NCBI RefSeq assembly: GCF_000346465.2
Contig: NC_034014.1
Span: 13,947,782 to 14,011,781, forward strand
Length of the DNA stretch: 64,000 nucleotides
Direction of reading: 5' to 3'
Source of the DNA: Prunus persica
Lineage: Eukaryota > Streptophyta > Magnoliopsida > Rosales > Rosaceae
Shown here: piece by piece, positions 8,884 to 25,920 of the stretch
How the letters are laid out: each line of letters starts with the position of its first letter
Numbering within the stretch: the stretch's first letter is position 1
The notes under the pieces: model-generated
Databases searched by the model: none
What the model saw: the letters and a program-made list of their open reading frames with translations, nothing else
What the model was told of the DNA's origin: nothing
Made by a program: the position numbers and the translations under genes

Positions 8884-10431
8884 ATGACATTGGAGCTCAA
8901 CATATGCAATCAACCCGCAAACAATGAAGATGAAAAAGAAGTTTACATGATTGAGACAATTGTTCAAAATTGCTTTAATTCTTCTTTTTCTTCTGACCAA
9001 TTGCAAATTTGTTTAGTAAATGGGGATTGTAATTTTGCACAAGATTTTGAAGTACAATATATTTGTTCTTTGTTAGATTCTGCACAGGTACAAGAATATA
9101 ATGGTTGGGTACCAAAATATAAAGAGTTGCCAACTGTGAGTGATGAGACAAAATCATCAAGAGAAAAAGCTCCAAAGTGTGAATTGAAGCCTCTTCCTGC
9201 TGGACTTAAATATGCTTTTCTAGGAGAAGATGAGACCTATCATGTGGTAATATCTTCTAAACTAGACCTTTTGCATGAAGGTATGTTACTTAAAGTTTTG
9301 AAAGATCATAGGACTTCTATTGGATGGACTTTATCTTATATTAAATGTATTAGTCCTTTGGTTTGCATACACCAATTTTTTCTTAAAGAAGATGGTAAAC
9401 CAGTTAGGCAGGCTCAACGTAGACTTAACCCAACAATGAAAGAAGTTATGCAAAAAGAAGTACTTAAACTTTGGGATGCAGGTATCATATATCCAATTTC
9501 TGATAGCAAATGGGTAAGTCCTACACAGGTTGTTCCTAAAAAATCCGGAGTCACAGTAGTTGAAAATGATAATGGAGAAATGGTACCAACTAGGGTCACT
9601 ACTGGATGGAGAATGTGCATTGATTATCGTAAATTGAACTCAATCACAAGAAATGATCATTTTCCTTTACCATTTCTTGACCAAATTTTGGAAAGAGTTG
9701 CAGGGCATAGGTATTATTGTTTTTTAGATGGCTATTCAGGATATTATCAAATTGAGATTTCATTGGAAGATCAAGAAAAAACAACTTTTACTTGCTCATT
9801 TGGAACTTTCGCTTTTAGAAAAATGCCTTTTGGTCTTTGGAATGCACCAGCTACATTTCAATGTTGCATGATAAGCATATTTAGTGACATGGTAAAAAAA
9901 TATTTAGAAGTTTTCATGGATGATATTACTGTGTTTGGTGATTCATTTTCTAATTGTTTATCTAACTTGGAGAATGTTCTTATCAGGTGTAAAGAGAAAA
10001 ATTTGGTGCTTAATTGGGAGAAATGCCAATTCATGGTCACATATAGCATAGTACTTGGAAACATTGTTTCTCACAAAGGAATTGAAGTGGATAAGTCAAA
10101 AATTGATTTAATTGCTAATTTGCCTATTCCTAAAACTGTTAAAGAGGTTAGATCTTTTTTGGGACATGCAGGTTTCTATTGGAGATTCACACAAAATTTT
10201 AGTGCAATTCCAAGGCCATTGAATAATCTCTTGGAGAAAGATGCTAAATTTGATTGGAATTTTTCATGTCAAGAAGCATTTGAGAAATTAATTAAAATGC
10301 TAACATCAACTCCTATAATGCAGCCCCCAGATTGGTCCATGCCCTTTGAAATAATGTGTGATGCTAGTCATAGTTCTATTGAGGCAGTGCTAGGCCAAAG
10401 AAAAGACAAGAAGCATGTTCTATGCAAGTAG
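8884..10431 (+). CDS. Athila reverse transcriptase (515-residue open segment of pol)
   Basis: The longest open frame in the window. After a linker (residues 1-100) come LPAGLKYAFLG and the RT domain proper: LWDAGIIYPISDSKWVSP, CIDYRKLNSIT, HFPLPFLDQ, YCFLDGYSGYYQI, FGTFAFRKMPFGL, NAPATFQ and the catalytic VFMDDITVFG (FMDD near 9912-9923). The connection region contains VRSFLGHAGFYWRF, and the start of RNase H contains FEIMCDAS. The frame breaks at 10425-10431, so RNase H continues in another frame. In a live element this would be part of one polyprotein that copies the RNA in virus-like particles. The first Met is only the first ATG after the protease stop. Non-functional as it stands. Confidence 0.9.
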   Translation: MTLELNICNQPANNEDEKEVYMIETIVQNCFNSSFSSDQLQICLVNGDCNFAQDFEVQYICSLLDSAQVQEYNGWVPKYKELPTVSDETKSSREKAPKCELKPLPAGLKYAFLGEDETYHVVISSKLDLLHEGMLLKVLKDHRTSIGWTLSYIKCISPLVCIHQFFLKEDGKPVRQAQRRLNPTMKEVMQKEVLKLWDAGIIYPISDSKWVSPTQVVPKKSGVTVVENDNGEMVPTRVTTGWRMCIDYRKLNSITRNDHFPLPFLDQILERVAGHRYYCFLDGYSGYYQIEISLEDQEKTTFTCSFGTFAFRKMPFGLWNAPATFQCCMISIFSDMVKKYLEVFMDDITVFGDSFSNCLSNLENVLIRCKEKNLVLNWEKCQFMVTYSIVLGNIVSHKGIEVDKSKIDLIANLPIPKTVKEVRSFLGHAGFYWRFTQNFSAIPRPLNNLLEKDAKFDWNFSCQEAFEKLIKMLTSTPIMQPPDWSMPFEIMCDASHSSIEAVLGQRKDKKHVLCK

Positions 10432-10729
10432 AACTTCGAATCGTGCACAGAAAAATTACACTACAACTGAAAAAGATTTGATTGCTGTTGTTTTTGCATT
10501 GGAAAAGTTTAGATAATATATTTTGGGCTCACAAATTGTTGTTTTTATAGATCATTCGGCCTTGAAGTATTTATTGACAAAGGAAGCCAAATCACAATTG
10601 ATTAGATGGATTTTGCTTCTCCAAGAATTTGATCTTACAATCAAGGACAAGAAAGGAGTGGAGAATGTTGTTGCAGACCATCTTTCTAGGATATCTTTTG
10701 AGGAGCCTTTTGAAATATTTGCCTATTAA
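10432..10729 (+). pseudogene. Athila RNase H remainder
   Basis: After a frameshift near 10428 the reading continues ASRTSNRAQKNYTTTEKDL, a stop at about 10513, then VVFIDHSALKYLL, LIRWILLLQEFDLTI and VVADHLSRI, the usual end of the Ty3/gypsy RNase H. This domain would degrade the RNA strand during reverse transcription. Confidence 0.8.
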
Positions 10730-10739
10730 AGACTCATTT

Positions 10740-12082
10740 CCTGATGAACAATTGTTTGGTGTTTCTAAATTACCATGGTTTGCTAACATTGTGAATTTTC
10801 TTGCAGCAAGTCTTATCCCACCTCATTGGACCTCACAAGAGAAAAAGAAATTTATGTTGAGGTGAGAAAATTCTTTTGGGATGACCCGTATCTCTTCAAA
10901 TATTGTCTCGACTAGGTAATCCGTAGATGTGTTCATGATGATGAAATATTTAGTGTCATATCTTTTTGTCATTCTGAGGCTCGTGGAGGTCACTTTTCTT
11001 CCAAAAAGAAGTCGGCCAAAATTCTTCAATGTGGTTTTTATTGGCCTAGACTTTTCAAAGATGTGTATGAATTTTGCAAGACTTGTCCAAGTTGTCAAAA
11101 GTTGGGAAAAATTACTCGACATAATATGATGCCTCTTAACCCAATTTTAATTATTGAAATGACTGTTGGGGCATTGATTTTATGGGTCCTTTTCCCCCAT
11201 CTTTTGGTTACTTATATATCCTTGTTGTTGTGGATTATGTTTCAAAATGGATTGATGCCATACCATGTCAGAAGAATGATCATAAGACTGTTTTGAAATT
11301 TTTGAAAGAAAATGTATTGTCTAGGTTTGGTACTCCTAGAGCGATCATCAGTGATGGCAAATCACATTTTTGCAACCGACCATTTTAAAGCTTTGATGAA
11401 AAAATATGGGATAACCCATAAGATTTCCACTCCATACCATCCACAGACAAAGGGCTAAGCTGAACTTGCAAACAGGGAAATCAAGCAAATTTTGGAAAAG
11501 ACAGTGAATCTGACTCTGAAGGATTGGTCATTGAGACTAACTGATGCTTTGTGGGCATACCGTATTGCATACAAATCACCTCTTAGTATGTCCCCATATA
11601 GGCTAGTTTATGGTAAACCTTGTCATTTACCTGTTGAATTAGAACATAAAGCATATTGGGCTGTTAAATTGTTTAACTTTAGTCTTGGAGATGCAGGTAC
11701 TTGAGAAAACTCCAATTGAATGAACTTGAGGAAGTCAGGAATGATGCATATGAGAACTCACGAATTTACAATGAACGTATTAAAGTTTTTCATGATAAAA
11801 ATATTTTGAGGAAAAAAATTTTTTATCACGAAAAACTTTGAGCCTTCTCAACTTGTTCTTTTGTATAATTTTAGACTTTATTTGTTTTCTGAAAAATTAA
11901 GAACTAAATGGACAGGGCCTTTCATTGTTAAAAGAGTTTTCCCATATGGGACTGTTGAAGTTAAGGATCCCAAGAATGGATATATTTTTAAGGTTAATGG
12001 CCAACGACTTAAACCTTACTTGGGGAGATGTGTTCCAAAAGATGAGACAATTTCTTTGAACGATCCTGTTTACCAGGATTGA
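10740..12082 (+). pseudogene. Athila integrase, broken
   Basis: Pieces in several frames give a complete but interrupted integrase. The zinc finger has CHSEARGGHFSSKKSAKIL and CKTCPSCQKLGKIT (10970-11120). The core has [37 protein letters not shown] and [13 protein letters not shown] (11165-11510). The next segment, [12 protein letters not shown] and [20 protein letters not shown], lies at 11540-11670. The C-terminal end has KWTGPFIVKRVFPYGTVEV and NGQRLKPYL (11900-12020), with the stop at 12080. At least four stops or frameshifts are visible. Confidence 0.85.
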
Positions 12083-12327
12083 TTGGACTTCCCTTAGTCT
12101 ATCTATTATATATAATTAATTTAGAAATTTATGTTAACATGAAAAAAAATAAATTTCGACATTACAATTTTTTATTTTATTTTAATAATTATTTTATTTT
12201 TACACTAACACATTGCAAGCTTTCGCTTTGGATGTCAATTCTCAGGTAACGCTACCCTCTTCTTTTTATTATGCTTATAGTTTAAACATTGAGGACAATG
12301 TCAGTCTTTGGTTGGGGGTGGAGAAGA

Positions 12328-14853
12328 TGTGTTTATTTCCTTTCGTTTTTGTTTTGTTTTTTTGTGTGTGTTTATTTTCGTCATTTATTTTGAAGAAAAA
12401 AAAAACTGAAAAGTGTGAAAAATAAATAAATTTGTTTATGAGGTTAGTGCACTATGTTGTTTGTTTTTCATAGTCTGTCTTTGACAAGATTGCATTGCAC
12501 TTAGATTTATTTGATATTCATGAATTATTTTAAGATTGAGAACATATGAACGATATAATAATTATCCCACTTTTGTGTATTTTTCATTTATTTCTAGTTA
12601 GTGGATGATTCATGAGTTATACTTTGACAATTTACACAAGCACACTAACACTTTTTGTGGCGTATAAAGTTAAAAACCAATTGTGCTTAATCTTTTGTCT
12701 TTGGTAAACTTGGACGACCTTTCTTTTGACTCATCTTGGTTTTTTTTTCAAATGAAACGAAAAGAAAAAAAAATATTAAATAATAGTGTTCTATGCAAGC
12801 TTCTACTTAGTAACCGGGCCTCTTACCTAATTAGCAGTGAGTGTTCGTGTCAAACGGTGAAGTTCTGGGTGTGAATAATTTTGTGTGGCTATTTTAGCTC
12901 AGTAGCCTTTTTAACTTGAGTTAGTAAGCTCTTAGGTGTGTCTCTACACCTAGTGCCTTAAAGCCTTTTTGGTTTGAGAGTTTGCTATATGGGTTAATTA
13001 GAGAGCTTAATGGAGCTAGGCATTGCACATCCCACATAAAGAAAAGAAAAAAGTATATTTTAAATAAAAAAATAAAAAAAAACCTTGGTATGTTTCTTGC
13101 AAGGGAGTTTGACAACTCTTGAGATCAAAAGATTGGTGTGATTAGAATTTAGCTAATGCCACTCAATTTTGTTGGTTCACTTTACACCAAAGGAAACATG
13201 TGAAAAATTTACTGGCTAATTATAAATGATTTGGACTTCAAGGTGAGATTAACTTGAAATGTTAAATAAGTGTTCTCTCTTTTAACGTTATTCATGAATT
13301 GAAAATTTGGACTTTGTGCTTTTGTCCTTTTTGTTGGTGACAAATGTTGAAATTATTTTTCAAATTTTATTTTACTTCATGTTTCTGAATAATTGTGCTA
13401 GCTTCATACTTGATGTTTGTGGGTATCATCCCTGGAAACCCTCACAGGACTATAACTCATCCTTTAGGGGTAATCTAAGGGTTTAAAGGCTTGTTGCATA
13501 CGCTAAATGCAATCATATCCCGCGAAAGTGGCTTAGCTGTTTTAGTTATTTTTATTTATTTTATTTTGTCATTTTTACTTAAATTTGAGTTTCTTTTAGT
13601 CGCTTGAATTGTAAGCTGGGTTGGGGTTGTGATGAGAGTCTCAAATTACATCTTTTTAATATTATTTTGGAGACTTTATGATATAATTTTGGCTTAATAA
13701 ATATAATTTCACTTGTTGTTACATTTTATTCTCACCAACTGGATTTATGAATTTTCTGTATGAATTTGGTGAACTTATTAGGTGAATTTATCTTTTGTAG
13801 GAAGTTGGAAAGCCAAAAGATGAAGACATATATTTGTCCAAGTTCAAGTCAAGTGGGAAGAGAATTGCTGGAGGATTTTATTGAAGAATTGAATGTGGGA
13901 TATAGTGATTATAAAGAGAAGTAAAGAGGGAGGAGAGAGAAGACAAAACCGTGGAAGCTAAAGAGCCTATTTCATATCATTCATAGCCATTTAATGCCCA
14001 CTACCTCACCGTTATTTCTTTTCCACTAACTCTCCACCATCAACACATGTTTAATCCAATTAATCCCTCACTTAAACCCTTCATTACCCACCATGAATGT
14101 ATTAACTTTTCACTCACCTCATTGACTACTATAAATCACCCATCAACTTATTTGGTAAGGGGACCACTACGACAGATTTCTTTATCCATTTCATTCAAAA
14201 TTTAGTTATGTTTTCCTTTGTAATTAGTTGTCAGAACTCTATCTAAGGCTAAAGGGAAGATCCTTTGAGTAAGTTTGTGAATTGTTCTTTAATCCAATAT
14301 ACGGTATGAATTGCTAAATTCTTATATTTTTGGTTATTTAATATTTTCATATCCTTTTATTTTGATTGATGTTAAGTGCTACTATCTTTTCATGAGTTTA
14401 ATTATATTTTTCTCATTGTTAAGAACTGACTTAGCATGCTTTTAAATTAAAAGATTATATATTAAGCAACTCCATTTTTTGAACAATCATTAATAAAAGA
14501 TAACATTGAAAAATTAAATTGGTTTTAATTTCTTTATCTTCCGGTGAAAGTTTCTCAATGATAATTTTAATCGAGTTATAATTTGGATTAAAGAGCATGA
14601 AACATATTTTGCTTAAAGAATTGAACTTTGATGCCTAAGCATTTCCATTATTGATATTTCATTTTTAAACTCAATCTCTACAACAATCAAATCAAATTAA
14701 ATTACTTTTCCATTTTGCTTGTCACTTTTATTTTGGTACGTTTAATTATTTCTTTGTGTGCATAGATTTGCCTACTTGCTCCTTGAGGATACGATGCTTG
14801 AATTTCCAAGATTATTACTATGTGTGACTACTTGCACTTGGATAGACGCAACA
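12328..14853 (+). repeat. 3' LTR of the Athila-like element
   Basis: Just upstream is the typical pre-LTR block (ACATTGAGGACAATGT, then the purine tract GGGGGTGGAGAAGA). The LTR would start TGTGTTTATTTCC at 12328. It ends after CTCCTTGAGGATACGATGC and TAGACGCAACA near 14853, matching the usual 'lightly basal' U5 text of Athila LTRs. At about 2.5 kb it is long but possible. No 5' LTR is available to confirm either edge, so the boundaries are approximate. It is AT-rich and holds no gene. Confidence 0.6.
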
Positions 14854-15640
14854 CTATTAAATGTGTGTTGAATTTGGGAAAAAAAAATGTTGAATTCGGA
14901 AAAAAAAAATTGTTGAAAATTGTTGAATTTGGGGAGGAAAAGAAGAGGTTCGGTGTGCTGAGAATTTTGGGGGATGGGGTGGTGTGTGCCAATCCAATGA
15001 GTCAAAATGGAACTATGAATGCCACGTCAATTTGACAGTCAAATTAAAGGAGGTATGAAAGTGATAGTAAAATCAAATTTAGGTATGAGACTAAGACGAA
15101 AAAACTTCGTGTAATAAAGTGAAATTTATCCTTAATTTAATTATTAATTAAAAAAAAGATATTTTATCTCAAAAAAAGAAGAAAAAAATTTAAGGAAGAT
15201 AGAGACAGATAATAAATGATGCAGGGTGGATAAGATGCATTTATAGATTTAGGTGAGTATTGGGGCCTGCAAGTCTGAAGAAAGCTGTACGCCAAAGGAG
15301 AAAAAGCTGTACAACACATCACATAACACGTGGACCGGATTCTCTTGTGGCAGGAAAAAAAGCTGTACAACACATCAATCATTATTATTATTATTTTTTG
15401 ATAGGAACACATCAATTATTCATTTTCCTCATTCAATATATGAAATGGATTAAATATATATTAAAATCCAAAAATAATGGTGATTTTAACAATATAGTAA
15501 CTTAAATGATTGATAAAAGGAGGAGAGAGAAGAAAATATTCGCAGCTTTAGCATTTGTCTGCAACGATTCCATGGCAGTCAACATAATGTCTATCTTGGC
15601 CTTTTAAGACAACTCAAAAGCCATTCCATAATCGGCAACA
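14854..15640 (+). promoter_or_regulatory. CIPK3 upstream region
   Basis: AT-rich DNA between the Athila LTR and the CIPK3 leader, with no gene. It holds the G-box/ABRE-type motif ACACGTGG (15326-15333) and two copies of AAAGCTGTACAACACATCA (about 15303 and 15360) that bracket it. The transcription start cannot be fixed; a pyrimidine-rich stretch from about 15640 would suit a leader. Confidence 0.4.
15326..15333 (+). promoter_or_regulatory. ABRE/G-box motif ACACGTGG
   Basis: ACACGTGG is a perfect G-box core with the flank typical of abscisic-acid response elements. It lies about 1.3 kb before the CIPK3 start codon, but probably only 300 bases before the transcript, because the leader contains an intron. 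CIPK3 is known in Arabidopsis as an ABA and cold signalling gene, so a functional role is plausible but inferred. Confidence 0.35.
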
Positions 15641-16665
15641 CCTCAGCTCAGCTCAGCTGCCAGCCTCTCTTCTTTATCTCATAAACTTCAAGTATATCCT
15701 CATGTCTTTTCTCTTTCCCAATTCCACTTTTACAATTATTCATATTCTATTATTTTTTAATTGAAAAATAGTTCTTCACATATATTTGTATATACGCATG
15801 TTTTTTTCATGTTCATATTCAGTAATTGCCTTCTTAAATTACTCATTCATTGGCATATTAATTCCTCGTGGTTGTTTCTTGAAGCCCAATTATTGAAGAT
15901 TACTGTGACAGCTTAGAGGCGGTTTCTGTGTTCAGTTTTTCAATTTGGGCTCTGTGTAGAGAAATTCGTTTCTGGGTCTTCTGGGTCGGATCAATTCTGG
16001 AATTCGGTTTTGAATACCTGCAGTGCATGCCGTGTTTAAGAGGTTGGGTTTGCATAGGTGAAGGAATTTTGGGGTTTGTAATAAGATCGCTGTTTTTTTT
16101 TTGTTGGTAGATACTAGTTGTCAAATTTTAGCTACGATTCTTCTTTGATTGCATTAATTATTTTGGTCTTCTTATTTATCCGGATCTCAATTTGCATTGC
16201 AATTTTTTTTTCCTTATTTATTTATCCGGATTGTACTACTTGGGGTTTTATGAAGTGGGTGTAAATTCTGGTTGTGTGATCTCATTCTGGTTGTATTGTA
16301 TCTGGGATTGTGGATTTAGAGCACCAACTATATTTGACTACTCTTATTGTATGTATCTAGTTGGCTGCTTGATTTGAGTAATGAGGTTTCTCCTAACACT
16401 TGCTATTTGTTTCAGTTACCCAACACTTGTATCACTAAATTTATATAATTTTTAACACAAGACAATTATTGCATAATTTGTTGGGTTTATAATGGTACAA
16501 GTAGTTTCTGGGTTTTGCTTGAGTTAAAATAATGTTCATGTTGGTCTAGATTATCCTTGGCAATCAAATGCGTATGAGACACAAGTTTTCTGATGTGCAT
16601 TTCAGGACCCTTCTTTGAGAGCCCCCACAACTGCAAGTGTCAGAAATTGAATTAATAAATCGAGA
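15641..16665 (+). other. Probable CIPK3 5' leader with an intron
   Basis: TTTCAG at 16600-16605 is a good splice acceptor, giving a 60-base leader segment 16606-16665 just before the start codon. The upstream leader exon is not certain: CT-rich text at 15640-15720 and the stretch around 15900-16057 (possible donor ATAG|GTGAAGG at 16058) are candidates. Leader introns are common in plant kinase genes. Short upstream ATGs exist but are not evidence for coding. Confidence 0.4.
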
Positions 16666-22770
<6,105 letters not shown>

Positions 22771-24769
22771 AATCAGCGTTATATTTCAACAAATTTTGCT
22801 ATGATGGTACATCGCCAGTAATGTTGGTGCTTTATGTCAACATTCTTTCTTTTGTTTTTCTTTTTTCTTGAGGGGCATTTTGTACCCCCCAATCGATAGA
22901 TTTAGACAGACATCCATTGACCTTATGGTTTCTGTGCTATTAATGTCGGAAAGCATAGAAAATATACTTAAAGCTGCAAATATGAGAGATGGATGTTGAT
23001 AGTTTCTCTACTGCTTGTGGGTGTAGATTAGAAGACATTATGTACACTTCATTACTATCTATTAGCAATACAGTATGACTTTAGATGCAGGCTTAGCAGC
23101 AGAGCAAGATGATAAAATCTGCAGCGAAGCACACTTCTTAAAAGCCCATGATAGAACCGTCAATTTTCCAATATTGGACAAATGCTCTCATCACGTTCTC
23201 CTATGTGTGGCATCACTCTAACGTAACACGTGCATAAACACACATATTGCAAGGTTAACACGTGGAGAGACATATGTTGGAACTGTGTAAAAATTAATTC
23301 CGTGGCACTACATTTTTGACACAATTTTTACAAAAATTTCACACTTTTAGATTAACCTACTATCAATGGAGGAGATTAAATCTAAACTAATTCTTTCTTT
23401 TTTAAATTATTATAAACTGAAATTAATTTGAATTAAACTCACCACTCTATTTTCTCACTTCATTTATATTTTCACATTCTCCTATAAGAAAATTGCAATT
23501 GTGAGATGAAAAAATCATTTATTTCCCACCCTGCCTTTTCGGGGAAAATTTTTTCCTTCCCCATTCTCCTTCTCTTCTTTCATCTGCAACCCAAACTTGA
23601 AAACTATCCACCAAAAAATACTCAAACTTGAAGAGAATTGTGTTCTTGAAGGTTTTTATGGTTCATATCATTTTTCTTAGAGCCTGAAGATGACATTTTT
23701 AGCACATAGAGAAGAGAGTGGGAGCCGGGCTGAGTAAATTTTTATCAGACTTTACATGAATCTTCACATGCATCATGAATGAGTGTATAAGATTTGTCTT
23801 CAAATGCTTCCAGATTAAAATGATGATTAAGTGAAATCCCGAGAAATGATTAAGAGAAGCCCACTTTTACAAAACTATAATGCTCTGTGAATCTTTTTAA
23901 TCTGTACATCTTAGATTATAGGTTTTCCATTAGAGATCACTGCTATTGAGGATGAGATTTTGGCGAATAGATAGAACATAAAGAGGAAATCATAGCAAAA
24001 ACAAAACAAGGATGATTATTATTATTTTTATACCAATCCAAACTAAGGATAATTGAATAAAATATTAGAGCCCCAGCCAAAGAAATCGAAGGAAAAAGCT
24101 GAAGAAAAAGGGAACCTCATAAACCCATTCATGGCCGCCAATACAAAGCATATGTCTTTAGACTTTATATTGCTTGTTCTCAAGCAATTGAGAACATAAA
24201 CATGACAAAGCATATAAACCCGCCATCGGTGCTCCAAGACTTTCCATGTGATATATAGTTCTGAGTTTTCTTTTTTATTCTTGTTTTTTGATTGAATTGT
24301 TTCTGAGGAGAATGAAATTAATTACTGTTTATTGCAAATTTTATTGAGGAGAGAGTGTTTTTTATTGGCACATTAAAGTTAACTAGAAAAGTGGGGAGTT
24401 CGACCAAAATTAATAGAAAGTTAGGAGTTTAATATTTTATTATTCATTAATTTGTAAGTTAAATAGTGAAATCACATATAGTCTTAACCGTTAAAAGTGT
24501 TTGCATCCAAATGTTATAACCGTTATATGTAGAGTTGATCTCTACTACGGACGTCCGTAATTTTTCTAACGTCCGGACTACTTATTCTTTTGCCTTCTTT
24601 GTGCTAATAAATCAACCCAAACACTTTTATCACTTTTCTTGGTAAAGGTAGAATAGAAACCATGCTCTGCCAATACTTAAAAGTCAAGCATCACTTCTAG
24701 ATTGGGCTTTTCCTTCATTGGTGGATTGTAGAGAGAATTTGGAGGCTGTTATGTGTGCTTTAGTGCCTT
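22771..24769 (+). other. CIPK3 3' untranslated region and intergenic DNA
   Basis: The first 300-400 bases after the stop codon probably form the 3' UTR, but no single strong poly(A) signal stands out. Beyond about 23160 the sequence is AT-rich with no convincing gene on either strand. Two further ACACGTG cores occur at about 23226 and 23260. A 64-residue open stretch on the minus strand (24043-24237) has no recognisable family. Confidence 0.4.
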
Positions 24770-25224
24770 TTTTTTATTGATAAAGAAGGGGAGCTTTAGT
24801 TTTAAAACACAATATAGTTTACTAATTTGGAAGATAGTAATACAATTTCATCTAATTAGCATAAGGCAAAAGACCAAATTGTGATACCTAATTTTACAAA
24901 AATATCATCAAAACATATCAAAATTACACACAATGCCACTCCTTCTAAGGCAAGCATACTATGCCACATGTCCATATCTAGCCAATCATATCTCACCGCC
25001 GGCCACCACTGCCGGAATCCTGCTGCCGGCCACCACCGCCGGACTCTCGCTGTCGGACACCTGCCACCACCACCGTTGGCCGCCACCGCCCATCGACGAC
25101 CACCACCGTCGGACTCCCGCCGCCGGCCACCTGCCACCACCACCGTTGGCCACCATCGCCTGCCACCGTCTGTAGATGACCAACTCCGTTGCCCTTTATT
25201 CACCTTTAAAAAAAAGGTTGTGTC

Positions 25225-25293
25225 ATTGAATGGACTCGAACCTTGACCCTCAAAGGAGGAAGGCTCACTCACAAACCACTACACCAAACTTGA
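25225..25293 (-). repeat. tRNA-like block with pol III A and B boxes (SINE-like), copy 1
   Basis: On the minus strand TGGTGTAGTGG (25286-25276) is a perfect A box, and 33 bases further GGTTCGAGTCC (25242-25232) is a perfect B box, the spacing found in tRNA genes and tRNA-derived SINEs. It does not fold as a complete tRNA because the acceptor pairs are not present. The same block, with two or three changes in the boxes, recurs at 32869-32924. Confidence 0.6.
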
Positions 25294-25499
25294 TTTTGTA
25301 ATAATTATTCAATTATACAATATTTATATAAACAATCAATGGTTTATTAAAAAAAATAAAAATAAAAAGCATTTCAACACTTATTCACACAAAAACTGCA
25401 AATAAAAACAGAAACTGCAACAAAAATATAATGTAGATATCAATTATGTTAAAAAAACAAAAACAAAAACGAAAACAGCTACAAAAACAATTGTAATTA

Positions 25500-25920
25500 A
25501 ATGAAAACTGCAATGCAGTTTCCGGTTTCCAAAAGTCCAATTTTGAGTTCTCTTGCTCTTAGGTAGTTCTACTCTTCTCTTGCCCACCTAATTCCTCATC
25601 TAGGTAGCTTCAACTCTTTAAATTGGTGAGGTTGAAGACCAAGGAAAGAGCAAAAATCCAATTATAATTAAATGAAAACTGCAATGCAGTTTCCGAAACT
25701 GCAATGCAGTTTTCAAAAGTCCAATTTTGAGTTCTCTTGCTCTTGAGTAGTTCTACTCTTCTCTTGCCCACCCAATTCCTCATCTGGGTAGCCTCTACTC
25801 TTCAAATTGGTGAGATTGAAGGCCAAGAAAAGAGCAAAAATCCAATTGTAATTACAAAAACTGCAATGCAGTTTCCAAAACTGCAATGCAGTTTCTGAAA
25901 CTGCAATGTAGTTTGTGCAA
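25500..25920. repeat. 175-base tandem duplication with repeated 17-base palindromes
   Basis: The block containing CCAATTTTGAGTTCTCTTGC and CTACTCTTCTCTTGCCCACC occurs twice in tandem. AAACTGCAATGCAGTTT, a perfect palindrome around one central base, begins at 25505, 25676, 25696, 25858 and 25878, with a one-base variant at 25898. Part of the same word recurs at 33547 and 39045. Confidence 0.85.

Larger units (their letters stand above)
4769..14853 (+). mobile_element. Athila-like Ty3/gypsy retrotransposon, 5' truncated
   Basis: The order on the plus strand is gag end, protease, RT, RNase H, integrase, polypurine tract and 3' LTR, which is the standard Ty3/gypsy order. Protease LDLGASVNLLP and RT wording such as CIDYRKLN, FLDGYSGYYQIEI and VFMDDITVFG are those of the Athila lineage. 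The 5' LTR, primer-binding site and most of gag are missing at the junction with copy A near 4768. The body is interrupted between about 5083 and 8378 by a nested insertion. Frameshifts and stops occur in RNase H and integrase, so the copy is dead. Confidence 0.85.

Noticed and set aside
24856..25272. Overlapping Gly/Arg/Trp-rich and Pro/His-rich frames on both strands
   Set aside because: Produced by the GC-rich CCACC/GCCGG tract of a dispersed repeat; no domain, and the second genomic copy does not keep the frame.
25225..25293. A real tRNA gene
   Set aside because: A and B boxes are present, but no acceptor-stem pairing or anticodon loop could be folded.
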